Assembly (NCBI GenBank): GCA_028274465.1
Contig: CM051457.1
Span: 113,211,982 to 113,275,981 of the forward strand
Length of the DNA: 64,000 nucleotides
Source of the DNA: Plantago ovata
Lineage: Eukaryota > Streptophyta > Magnoliopsida > Lamiales > Plantaginaceae
Direction: 5' to 3'
Part shown: piece after piece, positions 10,450-22,118 of the stretch
Position numbering within the stretch: the first letter of the stretch is position 1
Layout: each line of letters begins with the position of its first letter
Program-made: the position numbers and the translations under genes
The notes under the pieces: model-generated
The model's input: only the letters and a program-made list of their open reading frames with translations
Databases searched by the model: none
What the model was told of the DNA's origin: nothing

Positions 10450-12249
10450 AACTGCCTCTCAACTAAATCATCATTTTCCCGATAAGTCGACTCAATCTGA
10501 AGTAACGTCAATACAACCATCGACCTGCAATGTCGCCGCCTCTCTACAAATAGATATAGAGAAGATCTCCATAGCAGAAGATCGGCACAACTTCTTATGA
10601 GGAATTATACGCCTAGAAAATAGAAGAAAATGCTACAAATTATCAATATTCCAGCACATTAAATAACATACCTATTGACATACATATGTAATAGCAGCAT
10701 AATTAAAACTACAGTAGAAACTCTCAAAAACATAATCTATAAAGGAATAAACTCCTTGTATTAATAAAATTTATCGGTTCCAACTTGAGACCAGTTATAA
10801 ATAAGAATAAACTCCACGATATTATTTTTCCTTTATTTTGTTTTAACTCCTTCCTTCATGTCGTCTTTTTTGTTTCATTCTTTCATTTAATCTGTTTACC
10901 AATCAAATTTTTCTGAGCTATTCACTAAGATAACAATACTAAGTTCTTTGTCTTTTTTTATATTTGAGTTCCCACAGACGGCGCCAAATTGTAGAGCCTA
11001 AAAAATCTACAATTGAGATTTTGTAATTCGTGGGCACCAACTACCTGCGAGACAAAGAATTAGCAAAAAACAAAGGTGTGGCGACCTGTAACAGCCTGGC
11101 GACCTATAAGACAAGAGCAACAAAAGAAAAGCGTGAGGTTCCACTAGGACACCTGTGTGGTGCCGATCGACACCGAATAAAGTTAATGTGCACGTATTAA
11201 ACGAAAGAAAGAACTTAGCCAGATCAAGACATAGGATAATAGATATAAGGATTTGGTATTCGGCGACCAAATTAGAGTTCTATGGATCCGGTGATCAAAT
11301 TGGTATTTCAAAAGCTCCGGTGACTGCAGGCTTAGAATTCTACAGTGTTTGGTGACCTTTAAAGTGAGCTCTAGCTAAGTCACTTTTTCTGTGACCTATA
11401 AGCTAATAAGGCATTTTGGTGGCCTCTTGAACTAATAAGTCATTTTGGTGACCTTTTTAGCTAGCAAGTCACTTTTGGTGACCTCTCTAGCTCATAAGAC
11501 ACTTTTGGTGACCTCCTTAGCTAAATAAGGTTTGTTGGTGACCACCAAATAAAAGTAAAAGTCACTTGGTGACCTCCTTTAGCCAAGTAAGGTTCTCGTT
11601 ATTTTTTGTCTTTAGATGACCTTCAATTGTCTAGCATCATTTGATGGTATTAAAATATATTCATGTGTATGCATTGGGTGACCTTTGGATGGTCTTGAAG
11701 CAGTGACCTCCAAATGTTTGTGGGTCACCTCCATGTGATTATAAGTCCAACTAACCATCGTATATAGATTTTTTGACTAGCCAATTCGAATTGGTGGTCA
11801 AAATTAGATCATTGTAAGAACAATTTTGACTTGAAGTTGGAATTTCTCCATAAAATGATAAATCGGGTCAATATATTTGGCTGTGGATCAAGTATGACTT
11901 TTTTGCCAGTACACTGGCCTAGGTTTGACTTTCGATAACCCTAATGTTTTGGTGGTTTGATTAAACCAAACTGGTTAATTTTATTATGCTCTGTTCCATT
12001 TTAAATTTTTTAAGGTTTAAGATTGATAGTTTTTTTTAATTATTTTTTTTTTTGTTTTGTTTAAAGGTTAAAAAAAAACAACTCAATAAACTTAAAATGG
12101 AACGAGAATAATACCATATCGCATGCAGCCATGAGGTATAGGACAAAAAGAATATATTTAGTTACAACATGAAACGATACATAAGTACAAATTAATTTGT
12201 CCTTCTCCTACGCTTTCGTATTCCAACTTCTTGTGATCGACTCCTCAAT
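10450..12249. other. Intergenic between DUF6598 remnant and FMO-2
   Basis: A GACGGCGCCAAATTG phrase at 10978-10992 resembles sequence often found next to retroelement ends. A tandem minisatellite lies at 11364-11600 (separate entry). The last 250 bases before 12250 are AT-rich promoter-like sequence. No gene was recognised. Confidence 0.4.
11364..11600 (+). repeat. Degenerate ~30-bp minisatellite
   Basis: About seven to eight diverged copies of a unit close to AAGTCACTTTTGGTGACCTC plus a TTAGCT-type tail follow one another. The TTGGTGACC core is the best-conserved part, and single copies of the core continue to about 11720. No open frame runs through it. It is probably a decayed tandem array. 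Confidence 0.7.
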
Positions 12250-14451
12250 ATGGCTCTAGCACCACCACTCAATGTGGCGGTCATCGGTGCCGGCATGGCT
12301 GGGATCGCCGCAGCCCGGTCCCTCAAAGCAGAAGGCCTCCAAGTAGTTGTGTTCGAAAAATCGGACCAAATTGGTGGCACATGGGTGTACAATCCACAGG
12401 TGGAATCTGACCCATTGGGCCAAGATCCAAACCGGGATATCGTACACAGTAGCCTTTACCGCTCTCTTCGGACTAACCTGCCGAGGCAACTTATGGGATT
12501 TTCGGACTATCCGTTTGGGAGCCTTAAAGTGGGGGATTCCGGTCGGACCTTTCCGGGTCATGAAGAAGTCTTACAGTATCTGCACGAGTTTGCTGAGGAG
12601 TTCGGTATCGTGGAGCTGATCCGGTTCGGTTGTGAAGTTATTCGGGTGGAGCGGGTCGGGTTCGGGAATGATGATGAATGGGTTGTTGAATGTAAAAGTG
12701 ATGAACGGAGCTTCCAAGAGGTATTTGATGCGGTTGTGATTTGTAATGGGCATTACACTAAACCAAGATTAGCTACTTTTACAGGTATTTTAATTAATCC
12801 TTCCATCAATTATTGCCTTTTCATTCATTAATATAATTTGTTATATTTGATTTTTTCACAATTTGTCAGGCATAGAAAAATGGTCGGGAGAACATTTACA
12901 CAGTCATAATTATCGGGGTCCGGAGCCTTTTCAAAATAAGGTAATTAATTATTTATTTAGAAAATCAAATTTTAATTTAATAGATTGTTAATGACATGTA
13001 TATAGAAGGAAAATTGATGGAAAGTATTTACTAATGTACAACTTACATGTACCATGGTATTTTTAAACATATATATAAGCACAATAGTATGCTATTCCAT
13101 TGTATTTTTGTTGTATTTTAAGTGTATTTTCATAGTATTTGCGCTGGACAATGATGATAAAATTGATGATGTGTTTATTGTACGTAGATTGTGGTAGTTA
13201 TTGGATCATCGGCTAGTGGATGGGATATTTCGAATGAAATCTCTTGTGTGGCTAAAGAGATCCATGTATCATCAAGGATGTCCAATTCTATAAAAGAGTC
13301 ACTTTTTAAGTTAGAAAGCAGGGATAACATTTCGTCTCACTCGGAGGTATATTTCATTTTCTTAATTAATTTTCTCTTGCAAAGTACTACAGTATTTTTT
13401 AATAATCATTAATTAAATTCATATGTATTCGTCACAAATACTACTTGTTAATAAGCTACTAATTAATATTTGCTCTATGATAAATTTCTCAAAGATCGAT
13501 CATGTTCATGGAGATAGAGAAATTGTATTTCAAGATGGTTCTTCGGTCTTTGCGGACGTTATTCTCCATTGTTCGGGGTACGTACTTCGCCTTAACCTCT
13601 TACTTACTGCTAGGTAGTTGTATTAGCTCAAGTGTCTCAAATGTTAACCAAGTAGTATGTGTTGTTAATTACTTGAAATATTTCTTTATAGGTACGAATA
13701 TTATTTCCCCTTTTTGAAAACTGATGGACTCGTGACGGTAGATGATAATCGTGTTGGACCTCTTTACAAGCACGTTTTCCCACCCAAACTTGCTCCAAGA
13801 CTCTCATTCGTTGGACTTCCTTACAAGGTGTCTTAACATTATTCGATCGAATACACGCGCATCACAATCTGTTCTAATAATTAAGTTTATCTATCATATT
13901 GGTTAGTCTTATTTAAAAGTCTGAACTTATATATGATACGATAATAATGTGTTAAATAACAGTCTCTTATAGTGCCGATGATAGAGCTGCAAACGAAGTG
14001 GATAGCACACGTGTTATCTGGGAAAGGTACTCTGCCATCTGAAGAAGAGATGCTAAATAAAGTTGAAGAACACTACAATGATATGGAAGCTAATGGAATT
14101 CCTAAACGCCATACTCATCGTGTGGGTTTTGAGGTTTGATTTCTCAATTTCTAATTCATTTTTCAAAAATTTCCTCTAGCTAGTAGTACATAGAATTATA
14201 TTAATATTGTTATTGCGATGATCTATCATAACAAGTTTTCACTCTAGTAATTGAAGAGTTTCCTTGTTGTGTAGGCCTGCTTCGAGTACATGGATTTCTT
14301 AGCTGGTGAAGCTGGATTAATGTCGTCACAAGTAAATGAAGACGTCAAAATTTTCACTAAGAGTTATCTCGATTTTGTTTTCAAAATAATTTTCTCAAGG
14401 CAAGAGAATGGGAACCCACCAATTCACTTTAACATTATGAATATTGTCTAA
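12250..14451 (+). CDS. Flavin-containing monooxygenase, FMO GS-OX-like (FMO-2), altered C-terminus
   Basis: Seven exons: 12250-12784, 12870-12940, 13188-13346, 13495-13577, 13692-13827, 13963-14133, 14275-14451 (1,332 nt, 443 residues). Motifs are GAGMAG (FAD), WSGEHLHSHNY (FMO-identifying), VIGSSASG (NADPH) and HCSGY. This copy keeps the usual GxSxSG NADPH motif that FMO-1 has lost. Exons 2, 4, 5 and 6 are the same length as in FMO-1. In the last exon the frame slips after DFVFK. As written the tail reads IIFSRQENG and continues to a stop at 14449-14451. Restoring one A near 14387-14392 would give the usual NNFLKAREWEP-type tail and a stop at 14430-14432. The slip replaces only the last residues, so the enzyme may still work. 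A homopolymer sequencing error is also possible. Confidence 0.85.
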
Positions 14452-14812
14452 CAAAGTACAGTAACTCGGCTGTAATTTTCTCTGCTTTCCTAATGTTTGC
14501 AACTTTGACACCCATTTGTAAGGCCACATTGGTTAGCGGATTTTCGCCTTGAACTTACAAGTTACAGCCTCTTTTACTTGTATAAAATATTGGAAAACTT
14601 GATGTATATATACTGTATTGAGAATACTAATTTTCACTTCAAAAATTCACAAATTTATATGTAGTAGCACTTCACAAAATGAAATAAACTCAAATTATCA
14701 TATAGATATTTGATTTACGCCTGTCGAAAAAAAAAAATAATAATTAATTATAATCATAACTCCAATACCATCTACTAAGCTGACTTGATATAGCAGCAAC
14801 AATGAAGCCAAA
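14452..14812. other. Tail-to-tail intergenic region
   Basis: AT-rich sequence between the 3' ends of FMO-2 and the minus-strand kinase. It contains the probable old FMO-2 tail region and an A-run near 14730. No other feature was seen. Confidence 0.4.
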
Positions 14813-17018
14813 TCAACAACTTGCCTGGCCTATAGGCGGCTGCAGAGTCATTTTGGGCATCATCAGCCTACCGGTGTCGATGGCTTTTTCCGAGGCTGGC
14901 AAATTAGTAGTAGTTCTTGACGACGGGGCTTGAGTTGTGACGTCTGAGCAAGATACTTGAGATGATTCTTCAATAGATTGTTTCAAGATCTCAACTACTT
15001 CACTCATAGATGGCCTGTTCTTTGGATCTTTGTTCAAGCAGCGATCAGCCAACATTGCGATTCTCCTGGCTGCATCGAGGGAATATTGATTCTGAAGTCG
15101 TGGATCGATTATCATCCTAAACCTCTTGCTGCTAGCCGGGAACTGCTTTACCCATTCTAGAAGCTTTTGCTCCACGGAGGGTCTGTTTCTTTCCAACGTC
15201 CGCCTGCCTGTAAGTATCTCATACAGGACAACGCCAAAGCTCCATATGTCACTCTTAATTGTCAAGTGCCCTGTTTCGACATATTCAGGGGCAGCATATC
15301 CACGCGTCCCAACAGGCTAACAACATATATGGATGGTCAAATGTCAGAAAGCATGCAGAGGAGTTTCCGCAGGAATGATAGTACATAATGCTTGCAAGTA
15401 GCAAACTATATTAGAAAAAGGGCTATTACATACATCGAATATTTACACATAAACTAACTGAATTCCAACACATATATACAACTTTTCATATCTCGATCAC
15501 TGCAGATTCTCTACTAAGGTACGCTTGGACAAAAAAACAAATACTAAAACAATCCATCAACTACTTACCGCAGTAGAGACGTGAGTACGATCCCCTGCTG
15601 GGCCTTCCCTTGCTAGACCAAAGTCAGAAATCTTGGCACTAAAATCTTTGTCGAGGAGCACATTTGAGGTTTTGAAGTCTCTATATATCACCTTTCCATT
15701 ATAAATAAGAAAGTGTTGGATGTAATTTGAGTTTGAAAAACACAATAAGCGAAAGAAAATACTAATAAAGATCACAGGTGAACCAATCCAACATGCACAG
15801 AATATAGTTCATCATAAGATACTTTCTTGAAGATCACAAGTCCCATGGTGAATAGCAAGTACTGGATTGAAATCTTAAAAAGTGGTGTAAAATGTAGATG
15901 ATGACACACAGATATAAAATTCAGCATTTATATTTATATATATTGAAAATGTAAAGAGGACTATATTATAGTATACCTGAAGTTCCAAACCGTGGTGCAA
16001 ATAAGCAATCCCTTGAGCAGCGCCAAGAATAATATTAAGTCTAGTTATCCAAGGAATCAAAGGCATGGCCTTGCTGAAGAGATGATCCTCCAAGCTTTTG
16101 TTAGGCATGTACTCATAAACCAATAACCTTTGGATACCTCTTTCTCCATCAACAGCACAGTATCCCAAAAGTTTAACCAGATTGGGGTGACTTAGTACTC
16201 CAAGGTACTGGACCTCTGCAACCCATTGCTTGTGCCCCTGCATTACATGAAATTAAAATCTCATACAATATATATCAAACAAAAATAGAAGAAGATGCAT
16301 GCATGCGGAAAAATTAAGAACACACCTAAATATACCTCTTAGTCCAACAACTCCATTCACTTTGATTTATTATGATTTATTTATATTTTAAATGATTAAT
16401 TAAATGTGTGATTTTTTAATGATCAAAATCTAACTTCTAACATACCAAGTAATATAATTAATAACCAACAAATATCATGTAATTATTTAATCAAGATTAA
16501 ATAAATGAGCTGCTGCTGCTGGTGCTATAGAATAGAAATAGAAGGCATAATAAAAATAATAAAAAAATAAAAAAGTGACCGACCTGTAATCCGTGTGGGT
16601 TGAGCTTCTTAACGGCAACAATAGTTTTTGCAGCAGCAGCAGAAGGATTATTACTACTATTTGATGATGATGAGTAGTTACTAGTAATAATGGAGGCTTT
16701 ATAAACAGCACCAAAGCCACCTTCACCAATCTTGAGCATTCTGTTGAAATTACTTGTTGCCTCTTGAAGCTCTGTTACCGAAAACACCCTCAATTTCTGC
16801 TCACTTTCATTGTACAAATCACTTATCCCCCTCAATTTCTGCTGCTGTAAATTAGAAGAAGAAGATGATGCTGCTGCTGAACCTGCAGATTTCAATGCTC
16901 GATCATGATTCTTATTCTTCTTGGAATTATCATCATCACCACCCATCATCGTCATCAGTTCTGGAGCTGATCTTCTTCTTCTTGATTTGTCTTTTTTGAA
17001 TATGTAGAAACACTCCAT
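14813..17018 (-). CDS. Receptor-like cytoplasmic kinase, RLCK-VII / PCRK-PBL19-like
   Basis: Four minus-strand exons join in frame: 17018-16584, 16237-15977, 15691-15569, 15316-14813 (1,323 nt, 440 residues). A basic, Ser/Asn-rich N-terminus with no transmembrane segment precedes the kinase domain. Kinase motifs are GEGGFG (98-103), VAVKK with the ATP-binding lysine at 137, YRDFK with catalytic Asp 237, SDFGLA with metal-binding Asp 255, and [10 protein letters not shown] in the activation segment. YRD in place of HRD is normal for RLCK-VII. The [13 protein letters not shown] and [13 protein letters not shown] blocks point to the PCRK/PBL19-20 branch, whose members act in pattern-triggered immunity at the plasma membrane. 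That role is inferred. No N-terminal Gly-Cys acylation motif is present. A Ser/Asn/Ala-rich insert lies between strands beta-2 and beta-3 (about 112-131). The purine-rich leader is at 17019-17230. Confidence 0.9.
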
Positions 17019-17501
17019 TTATGTCTGTCTTCTTCAAACCACAAATTAACAAACACTCTACTAAATCTTTATCTTTTTTTCTTTTTTTTTTTCTATATAT
17101 AGAGAACAGATAGATAGATGGAAAGAAAGAAAGAAAGACAGACAAAGGTTGAATTGAATTCAACTAAAGTAGTACTATAATAAGATTAAAGAAGAAGAAA
17201 CACGGAAACAAAGAAAGAAAGAAACAAAGAAAATTGACTTTTCTTCATTTCATTTCATACGGTCTGGTCTCGTCTCGTCTGTTTGGTGGTAGCGGTGGTG
17301 TAAAACCAAGCTGGACCCCACACTCTACCACGATAATGACTCGACTATAGAAAAGTTTTTGGTTGAAATTCATAAAATCATCAAAATGGAATTTTAAACG
17401 TGATGATGATACTCCCTAAAAAATATATATATTACAAATGAACACTTAACCTTCCTTCTCCATAAAATATTTTCCATGGGTTATTTTTTGCCACTAATTT
17501 A

Positions 17502-18021
17502 TACTATCTCCATCCCAAAAAACTTTATTTATGTTGATTTTTTTTTTTCAACAACTTTGAATGTTGATTACAAATTACTTTTAAATTCTAGTGGCAAAAT
17601 ATATAACAAAATTACATAGTGAAAATTTAGAAAGTAAGTTTCATGATACTCCCTCTGTCCCGGTAGAAATTATCCAGTTTGACCTTTTTCGGTCAACAGT
17701 GTTCAACTTTGAATCCCGATTACTCTTAAACTATAATGATAAAATATTTAATAGAATTATATTATGAAAATTTAAGTTCTATATTTTCATAATATGATTT
17801 CATCAAATACTTAATCATTATAGTTTAAGAGTAATTGGGAGTCAAAGTTGAACACTATTGACCGAAAAAAGTCAAACTGGGTAATTTAGAGTGGGACGGA
17901 GGGAGTATAATTTTGTTATGTATATTTTACCATTACAATTTAATAGTAATTTGTAGTCAAATTCAAAAGATGTTGACTAGAAAAAGTCAAAGTGGGTAAA
18001 GTTTTATGGGATGAAGGAGTA
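17502..18021. mobile_element. Stowaway-like MITE interrupted by a second MITE
   Basis: The left half (17502-17646) begins TACTATCTCCATCCCA and the right half (17908-18021) ends in ATGGGATGAAGGAGTA, so the ends are inverted repeats with TA flanks. Remove 17647-17907 and the halves align end to end with the uninterrupted copy at 19042-19305. No coding capacity. Confidence 0.8.
17647..17907. mobile_element. Inner Stowaway-like MITE (family shared with 28741-29248)
   Basis: Terminal inverted repeats are TACTCCCTCTGTCCCGGTAG at the left and ...GTGGGACGGAGGGAGTA at the right. The element is nearly palindromic along its length; TTTGACCTTTTTCGGTCAAC is mirrored by TTGACCGAAAAAAGTCAAAC. It is 261 bp including TA at each end. 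It sits inside another MITE, and the site is empty in the duplicate at about 19186-19190. Confidence 0.85.
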
Positions 18022-18329
18022 TCAAATAGTAGACCCCGGAAAATATTTCTCCATGTCACTACAAGATTCCCATTTAAAAATGTTGACTTGTTTTTAAATA
18101 TCTAGTTTGAGATCGTATTAATTTTAAATTGTATTGAAAAAGTAATTTATAAAATTATATTATGAAAATATAAGATTATGGGGATTCTTGTAAAACTGTT
18201 TACACCCACTTTTTACTTTAATTGTAAGAATATCGTTTGACCTTAAGTTTATCGGGAGTTTTGTAAGTATTCTTGTATGGTTTTACTTTAATCGTAAGAA
18301 TATCGTTTGACCTTAAGTTTATCTTGTAA

Positions 18330-18917
18330 ACTATGTGGTCGAGATTGTGGAATATTTTAACAAAGATAGTCTTGAAGTGACTAGAATATCTTTGGTTAAA
18401 ATGTTAATCTTGCTAAGAACCTTGTTCTAAGGGTATCTCATGTGCTGAATACTCTAGAAAAGGTGAAAGCCTATTGGACTTGATAAATTGCACAAGGCAT
18501 GGTTTGGCCTTTGATGTAAGTGAACTAAGCCGTCACATGAAAAATCCCGAAGTTAGTCGTGAAAGACTATAACGAGAAGTACCGAGGTACTTGAGATTGT
18601 ATCGGGATTGTGGACTAAAGTGTTCAAAATAGCAAGTTGTGCTATAACGTTGTGTAGATGCAAACTGGATCACGAGTTCCAAGAATTGTAAATCCACAAA
18701 TGGATATTGTCTTCACTTGTGGGGTGATAAACTCTTGGAAATTCTATTAACTAGATGTTATAGAAGGATCCATGCATGATGGAAGTAAAGTCTATGGTGT
18801 TGGACTCATGTGCAAAGAAAGCCAAGTCGCTGTGCAATTAAATTGGGAGTCTTCCATATTGGCCTAAACTTGTGCCAAACAAAAATTTACTACAAATGAA
18901 CGCTCATTAACCTTCAT
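18330..18917. other. Unrecognised intergenic sequence between duplicate copies
   Basis: A less AT-rich stretch with phrase style like internal retroelement sequence, for example around 18600-18850. No open frame, LTR or known domain was found. Confidence 0.3.
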
Positions 18918-19540
18918 TAACACTCATTTTAAACGTGATGATGATACTCCCAAAAAAACAAAAATTTACTACAAATGAACACTCATTAACCTTCCCTATC
19001 CATAAAATATTTTCAATGTGTTATTTTTTGTCACTAATCTATACCACCTTCGTCTCAAAAACTTTATACATTTTGATTTTTTTATGATAAAAAACTTTCA
19101 ATTTTGACTACAAATTACTTTTAAATTGTAATAGTAAAATATATAACAAAATTACATAATAAAAATTTAGGAAGTAAAGTTTAATGATATAGTTTTGTTA
19201 TATATATTTTATTATTATAATTTAAAAGTAATTTGTAGTCAAACTCGAAATATGTTGACCAGAAAAAGTCAAAGTGGGTAAAATTCTATAGGTTAAAGGG
19301 AGGAGCAAATAGTAGATCCCGAAAAAGATTTCTCCATGTCACTACAAGATTCCCATTTAAAAAATGTTAACTTTTTTTAAATTATCTCGTTTTACATCGT
19401 ATTAATCTTAAATTGTATTGAAAATGTAATTTATAAAATTATATTATGAAAATATAAGATTATGGGATTCTTGTAAAACTGTTTACAACCACTTTTTACT
19501 TTAATTGTAAGAATATCGTTTGACCTTAACTTTATCGGGA
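18918..19540 (+). repeat. Diverged non-coding duplication, copy 2 (empty-site copy)
   Basis: Same order of landmarks as 17391-18270. It contains one uninterrupted MITE at about 19042-19305. At 19181-19195 it reads TTAATGATATAGTT, exactly where copy 1 carries the inner MITE, so it is the pre-insertion form of that site. Confidence 0.8.
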
Positions 19541-19636
19541 GTTTTGTAAATATTTTTCTTTATCTTGTTACCTTAAGTGTAAAGATATACTCACTATACT
19601 ATTGTTTTTGTAGTAAAATATTCCCATAAATAACAT

Positions 19637-21030
19637 TCAAAATTGGTGGTACCCAGCTAAACAACCATCAATATATCTGCCGGAGACCACCTCAATCTTT
19701 AGCGAAGTCGAACATTTAGGCATAGTTGACAACCTCTTTATAACTTCTTCCGTGGCAAGACAAGCACCCCCACGAAAAATAGGAATGTTTTAAGTTGCAC
19801 TGCGTTCTTCAACAAAATTTTTTACTAGATCATATTGGGGAGCCGCTCTAGCAAAACCGTCAACCACAACTTCCTCCAAGTGAGATGCAATACAAGGAGG
19901 TATAGATTCCAAAGATTTATAATTATAAGCGCGCCATTGATATGTGTATACGCACAAGAACTTTAGTGATGGAGCTGTTTTAAGTAATTCAAATAGTAAT
20001 TTCTGATTGCCCTTCTGCCGCAAGGTAAGTCGTCTCAGCTTATCATTGCGGCGAAGAGGAAGTGGTATCCGCGATTCCTTAGCCAGAGACCCGTGTAGAA
20101 TCAATTCTTCTAAACCAGTACATTTGTGTAGTAGTTTTCGAACTCGATGTCCAACCTCTCTACGCAAGTAGAGTTCAGAAGTGTAAAGCTCACCTGGCAA
20201 ACATGCATAGACAACTGATGATGGAGACGGATTCACCTTAATTTTCTCTGGTATGCCCCAAAAATCCAAACGAGTAATCTTAGGAGCAAATAGCATAATA
20301 GAATAATCATATTCCTTGGCCTTTTCTTGTTCGAGTGGCATAGACACCAATCCAGTGAGTGAAGGGGCATGAATTACAACAGATTTCACATTAGTCTAAA
20401 CCATTCATGATCAAGTAATACCAATGTTTCTAGGATGGGAATGTTTCTAGGACGGGAAAAAGTAAGTGTCAAGGTTGGATTACCACTCACAATAGGTACA
20501 TACTTGAGTCGCAAATGAGTGAGATTAGGAGCAATATTTATCGCATCAACTTTCAAAGTGCTAGCAACCGCGGTAAAAGTCAATTCTCTCAACGAACCAC
20601 TATTATTAAGAAGGCTACAAGGCAAGACAAGACCGTGAATAAGAACTGATACTGTAAATATCTCGAGGTTATGTTCCAGTACATGAGAGAACCATCTCTG
20701 GAAATCATTTCCCTGGGCACTGGTTCTTCTGCTACAACGGAGTTTGAAGATTCTGAGACATTTAATATCAGAAATTTTTGTATTCAGAAAATTGACAAAG
20801 CTTTCATGATTTGCTTTCCAGTGGCGATCATCAATGTCTAACTTGTTCAACGAAGTCCATTTGTACTTCCAATCCTTTGACAAGATACTAGTTCGCACTG
20901 CATCCTCTAGTGGGATGCGGGAAAATATTTAACTTAGGACATCATTAGGTATATTGCTGACAGAATCATGACCATCGGCAGCAACACATAATTTCTTAGT
21001 CTGCCGGTCTTTTAACTATTTTACTACAAG
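19637..21030 (-). pseudogene. F-box/LRR (FBD-type) gene, inactivated
   Basis: Read on the minus strand, the start of an F-box (NIPNDVLS) is followed by a stop and then IFSRIPLEDAVRTSILSKDW. Leucine-rich repeats follow from about 20898 down to 20386. A one-base frameshift at about 20395 (the upstream frame ends in DHEWFRLM, the next resumes at NVKSVVIHAPSL) leads into the rest of the LRRs and an FBD-like tail. A further in-frame TAA at 19790-19792 precedes RGGACLATEEVIKRLS and the final stop at 19637-19639. Three lesions, with no ATG before the F-box, make this a pseudogene. Intact relatives are SCF substrate receptors. Confidence 0.8.
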
Positions 21031-21397
21031 AAATCATGATTCACGGATCAACCTGAGATCCTACAAACACCAAGTCACACAGGAGAGTACTTCAACAACA
21101 AACTTGGTATGTAAAAGTACTCATCAATAACCAAAGAAAATTTTAAATCATCAGATCATCACAGTAAGTACCAATTCATTGTCAGTTGTCACACGCATGC
21201 ATTTATGAATACATTCATACCATTACCCAATTAAGCATCACCAACTCCAGTCATTACAAATGCATAAACACAAGCATCATATCATCAGTCCCAAGCAGCA
21301 TACTAAGTAAACACATTCACATAATTACCCAAGTATCAAAATACCAAAACTAACCAACTCAATCATCATATACTCAGGGGTGGAGATCGTCCTGTAA
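21031..21397. other. Intergenic sequence left of MULE-A
   Basis: CA/AT-rich sequence with no gene. A CAGGGGTGGAG phrase at 21375-21385 resembles a hAT-type end, but no clean partner or target duplication could be assigned. Confidence 0.3.
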
Positions 21398-21480
21398 GGC
21401 AAATATTAAACGTCGGAACATAAATTTACTAAATGTTGGAAATTTATTGTAATTTACATAAAATATTTATAAATTTATAA
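21398..21480 (+). repeat. MULE-A left terminal inverted repeat
   Basis: Pairs with 28280-28364 on the opposite strand with scattered mismatches and small gaps; the ACTAAATGTTGGAAATTTATT core is the best-kept part. Confidence 0.75.
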
Positions 21481-21696
21481 TTTTACAAATTAACCCAATA
21501 CTTTTAAAATCATCACAATTCCACCTTAAATAAATCAAGCCTCTAAATCAATAACCTAATCAACATATTTCAATTCAACTTGAAGAACACACCAAGAGAT
21601 ATCATCAAACTCAAATCAAGGTTAGTTCTTTAATTTATTTATTTTTAAAAGTATATGGGTGGCGTATATGGGCGGCGGAAAATCACCGCCGCCCAT

Positions 21697-21780
21697 ATTA
21701 AGGCCGAGCAGCCGCGACTGCTCGGCCGGAACCGCAGGCCGCGCGGCCTGCTGTTCGGTTGGAACAGCAGGCCCTGCTGT
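21697..21780. repeat. GC-rich subterminal hairpin cluster of MULE-A (left)
   Basis: A GC-rich island in AT-rich surroundings, built of short palindromic words such as GAGCAGCCGCGACTGCTC and CAGGCCGCGCGGCCTG. A similar island of GCAGCAGGC words lies at 27965-28040 near the other end. Subterminal repeats of this kind may bind transposase, but that is inference. Confidence 0.6.
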
Positions 21781-21806
21781 GTCTTTTTTCATTTTTTTTA
21801 ATTTTT

Positions 21807-21841
21807 TCAATTAATATAACAAGTTGAAGTTTGATGTAATT

Positions 21842-21923
<82 letters not shown>

Positions 21924-21958
21924 AATTACATCAAACTTCAACTTGTTATATTAATTGA
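21807..21958. repeat. Long perfect palindrome with (TA)n core
   Basis: The left arm (TCAATTAATATAACAAGTTG onward) and the right arm are perfect reverse complements of about 36 bp. They surround an uninterrupted (TA)n run at about 21843-21920. The structure could extrude as a cruciform. The arm recurs once, in inverted position, at 27868-27912. Confidence 0.9.
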
Positions 21959-22118
21959 TCTTCATATTTTATTGATGCACACGTTTGATTTTCACTTATG
22001 ATATATGTGTTTCTATTGTCCCCTTATAATTTGATAATAAATTAATGACTTGTTTTATATATACGTAGTTGTAGAGATATTGATTGTTCATTCTAATCTT
22101 ACTTTGTTGTATTTATAG

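Larger units (their letters stand above)
17391..18270 (+). repeat. Diverged non-coding duplication, copy 1
   Basis: Sequence from about 17391 to 18270 is repeated at about 18918-19540, with shared landmarks in the same order. These are ACGTGATGATGATACTCCC, CATAAAATATTTTC, a 260-520 bp MITE, TCACTACAAGATTCCCATTT, and GAATATCGTTTGACCTTAA. Copy 1 contains an extra inner MITE that copy 2 lacks. Neither copy is coding. A short internal duplication of the GTAAGAATATCGTTTGACC block lies at 18211-18320. Confidence 0.8.

Noticed and set aside
21698..21925. Open frame of alternating Ile/Tyr
   Set aside because: It is a translation of the (TA)n run in the palindrome.
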